The notes beneath the pieces are model-generated. The model made no database searches. It was not told the origin of the DNA and saw only the letters and a program-made list of their open reading frames with translations. Both the position numbers and the translations under genes were made by a program. Of a DNA stretch of 7,491 bases, positions 5,728 through 7,491 are shown piece by piece (positions within the stretch are counted from its first letter, which is position 1; the number at the start of each line of letters is the position of its first letter). The DNA is from Comamonas sp. (GTDB taxonomy: Bacteria > Pseudomonadota > Gammaproteobacteria > Burkholderiales > Burkholderiaceae_C): NCBI GenBank assembly GCA_019236485.1, contig JAFAIY010000048.1, forward strand, positions 1 through 7,491, written 5' to 3'.

Positions 5728-7410
5728 TTACTTGTCGGCGTCCAGCTTGGCGCGCAGCAGAGCACCCAGGCTGGTGGTACCGGCGTTTTCCTTGGAGGAC
5801 TGGGCGGACAGGGAAGCCATGGCTTCTTGCTGTTCGGCGTGGTCCTTTTGCTTGATGGACAGCTGGATGTTGCGGCTCTTGCGATCCACGTTCACCACCA
5901 CGGCCGTCACTTCGTCGCCTTCCTTCAGCACCGAGCGAGCGTCTTCCACGCGGTCTTGCGAGATTTCGGAAGCGCGCAGGTAGCCAACGATGTCTTCGCC
6001 CAGGTCGATTTCAGCGCCCTTGGCATCCACGGTCTTGACCTTGCCGGTCACGATCTGGCCCTTGTCGTTCACGGTCACGAAGGTCGTGAAGGGATCGCTG
6101 TCCAGCTGCTTGATGCCCAGGGAGATGCGCTCGCGCTCGACGTCCACGGCCAGCACGATGGCTTCGACTTCCTGGCCCTTCTTGTAGTTGCGCACGGCGG
6201 CTTCGCCGGCTTCGTTCCAAGACAGGTCGGACAGGTGCACCAGGCCGTCGATGCCGGCAGCCAGACCCACGAACACGCCGAAGTCGGTGATGGACTTGAT
6301 CGGGCCCTTCACGCGGTCGCCGCGCTTGGTGTTCTGGGCGAATTCTTGCCAGGGGTTAGCCTTGCACTGCTTCATGCCCAGGGAGATGCGACGCTTGTCT
6401 TCGTCGATTTCCAGAACCATGACTTCCACTTCGTCGCCCAGGGACACGAGCTTGGTGGGAGCAATGTTCTTGTTGGTCCAGTCCATTTCGGAAACGTGCA
6501 CCAGGCCTTCGATGCCGGGTTCCAGTTCCACGAAAGCGCCGTAGTCGGCAATGTTGGTGACCTTGCCGAACAGGCGGGTGCCCGAGGGGTAGCGGCGAGC
6601 CACGCCCATCCAGGGATCGTCGCCCATCTGCTTCAGACCCAGGGACACGCGGTTCTTCTCGGTGTCGAACTTCAGGATCTTGGCCGTGATTTCCTGGCCG
6701 GCAGTCACCACTTCCGAGGGGTGACGCACGCGGCGCCATGCCATGTCGGTGATGTGCAGCAGACCGTCGATGCCGCCCAGGTCAACGAACGCACCGTATT
6801 CGGTGATGTTCTTGACCACGCCTTGCACGATGGCGCCTTCCTTCAGGGTTTCCATCAGCTTGGCGCGCTCTTCGCCCATGGAGGCTTCCACCACAGCGCG
6901 ACGCGACAGCACAACGTTGTTGCGCTTGCGGTCCAGCTTGATGACCTTGAACTCCATCGTCTTGTTTTCGTAGGGAGTCAGGTCCTTGATGGGACGGGTG
7001 TCGATCAGCGAACCGGGCAGGAAAGCGCGGATGCCGTTGACCAGAACGGTCAGGCCGCCCTTGACCTTGCCGGAGGTGGTGCCGGTCACGAATTCGCCGG
7101 ATTCCAGAGCCTTCTCGAGCGACAGCCAGGAAGCCAGACGCTTGGCGGTGTCGCGCGACAGGATGGTGTCGCCGTAGCCGTTTTCGATGGAGCCGATGGC
7201 CACGGACACGAAGTCACCCACTTGGACTTCGACTTCGCCTTGGTCGTTCTTGAACTCGTCGAGAGGCACATAGGCTTCCGACTTCAGGCCTGCGTTCACC
7301 ACAACGAAGTTGTGCTCAACGCGCACCACTTCAGCGGTGATGACCTCGCCAGGACGCATTTCGGTGCGTTGCAGCGATTCTTCAAACAGGGCGGCAAAAG
7401 ATTCAGACAT
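5728..7410 (-). CDS. rpsA: 30S ribosomal protein S1
   Basis: A 560-residue protein, against 557 in E. coli, starting [13 protein letters not shown]. It carries six S1 (OB-fold) RNA-binding repeats at about residues 20-87, 105-171, 192-260, 277-347, 364-434 and 451-520. Repeats 3 to 5 show the strong GxV..I..YGAFV.L...I.GL.H.S pattern, and the first two are divergent, as is usual because they dock on the ribosome. S1 helps the 30S subunit bind and unfold mRNA leaders. The start at 7410 has a good ribosome site 5 bases upstream. An in-frame TTG at 7455 would add 15 residues with no family match. Codon use is more restricted than in the neighbours, as expected for a highly expressed gene. ihfB follows 105 bases downstream. 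Confidence 0.97.
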   Translation of the reverse strand: MSESFAALFEESLQRTEMRPGEVITAEVVRVEHNFVVVNAGLKSEAYVPLDEFKNDQGEVEVQVGDFVSVAIGSIENGYGDTILSRDTAKRLASWLSLEKALESGEFVTGTTSGKVKGGLTVLVNGIRAFLPGSLIDTRPIKDLTPYENKTMEFKVIKLDRKRNNVVLSRRAVVEASMGEERAKLMETLKEGAIVQGVVKNITEYGAFVDLGGIDGLLHITDMAWRRVRHPSEVVTAGQEITAKILKFDTEKNRVSLGLKQMGDDPWMGVARRYPSGTRLFGKVTNIADYGAFVELEPGIEGLVHVSEMDWTNKNIAPTKLVSLGDEVEVMVLEIDEDKRRISLGMKQCKANPWQEFAQNTKRGDRVKGPIKSITDFGVFVGLAAGIDGLVHLSDLSWNEAGEAAVRNYKKGQEVEAIVLAVDVERERISLGIKQLDSDPFTTFVTVNDKGQIVTGKVKTVDAKGAEIDLGEDIVGYLRASEISQDRVEDARSVLKEGDEVTAVVVNVDRKSRNIQLSIKQKDHAEQQEAMASLSAQSSKENAGTTSLGALLRAKLDADK

Positions 7411-7413
7411 GTA

Positions 7414-7420
7414 TTTCCTT
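7414..7420 (-). promoter_or_regulatory. Ribosome binding site of rpsA
   Basis: On the - strand this reads AAGGAAA, placing AAGGA 5 bases before the ATG. It fixes the rpsA start at 7410. The E. coli rpsA leader is autoregulated and lacks a strong Shine-Dalgarno sequence, so a good one here differs from that model. Confidence 0.65.
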
Positions 7421-7461
7421 GCCCGCAAACAGGTTTCCGTCGGCACCATTGCCAAGCGTTT

Positions 7462-7491
7462 TTATGACTGGATGCGGAGGTTTGTGGGTTC
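7462..7491 (-). CDS. Possible C-terminal end of the gene upstream of rpsA (partial)
   Basis: On the - strand the window edge reads EPTNLRIQS, then a TAA at 7464-7462. The gene upstream of rpsA is often cmk (cytidylate kinase), but nine residues cannot confirm that. Equally, this could be the untranslated rpsA leader. Confidence 0.2.
   Translation of the reverse strand, partial: EPTNLRIQS

Noticed and set aside
5827..7467. A 546-codon open frame on the + strand antisense to all of rpsA
   Set aside because: It mirrors rpsA codon by codon; restricted codon use in a GC-rich gene removes antisense stops. The product is His/Gln/Val/Leu-rich low-complexity with no family resemblance.

Overview
The window reads as ordinary high-GC betaproteobacterial core chromosome, most likely from Comamonadaceae (Comamonas or a close relative). 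Three things point there: the order rpsA, ihfB, lapA, lapB; the GC-rich codon use; and a short palindromic intergenic element at 782-802 that resembles dispersed repeats I associate with that family. The genus is an inference, not proven. I see no phage, transposon, CRISPR array, tRNA or rRNA, and no convincing previously undescribed system.

Left half, + strand: the last codons of an unidentified gene (to about 42); a strong intrinsic-terminator hairpin (127-162); a small tautomerase-superfamily enzyme (181-588); a 250-base intergenic stretch with two inverted repeats; then rmuC (839-2482), a membrane-anchored coiled-coil protein with a nuclease-like domain, and an MFS transporter (2479-3672) that overlaps it by 4 bases (ATGA). 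rmuC and the transporter are probably one transcription unit.

Right half, - strand: rpsA (ribosomal protein S1, 7410 down to 5728), ihfB (IHF beta subunit, 5622-5305), lapA (5222-4881) and lapB (4891-3734). lapA and lapB overlap by 11 bases and together form the inner-membrane module that controls LPS synthesis through LpxC turnover. The two convergent units meet at a 13-bp hairpin with A and T tracts on either side (3689-3718), a bidirectional terminator.

The points most worth a second look are regulatory: the terminator lying just ahead of the tautomerase start, the asymmetric hairpin between rpsA and ihfB, the palindromic repeat next to the rmuC ribosome binding site, and a possible internal promoter before lapA.
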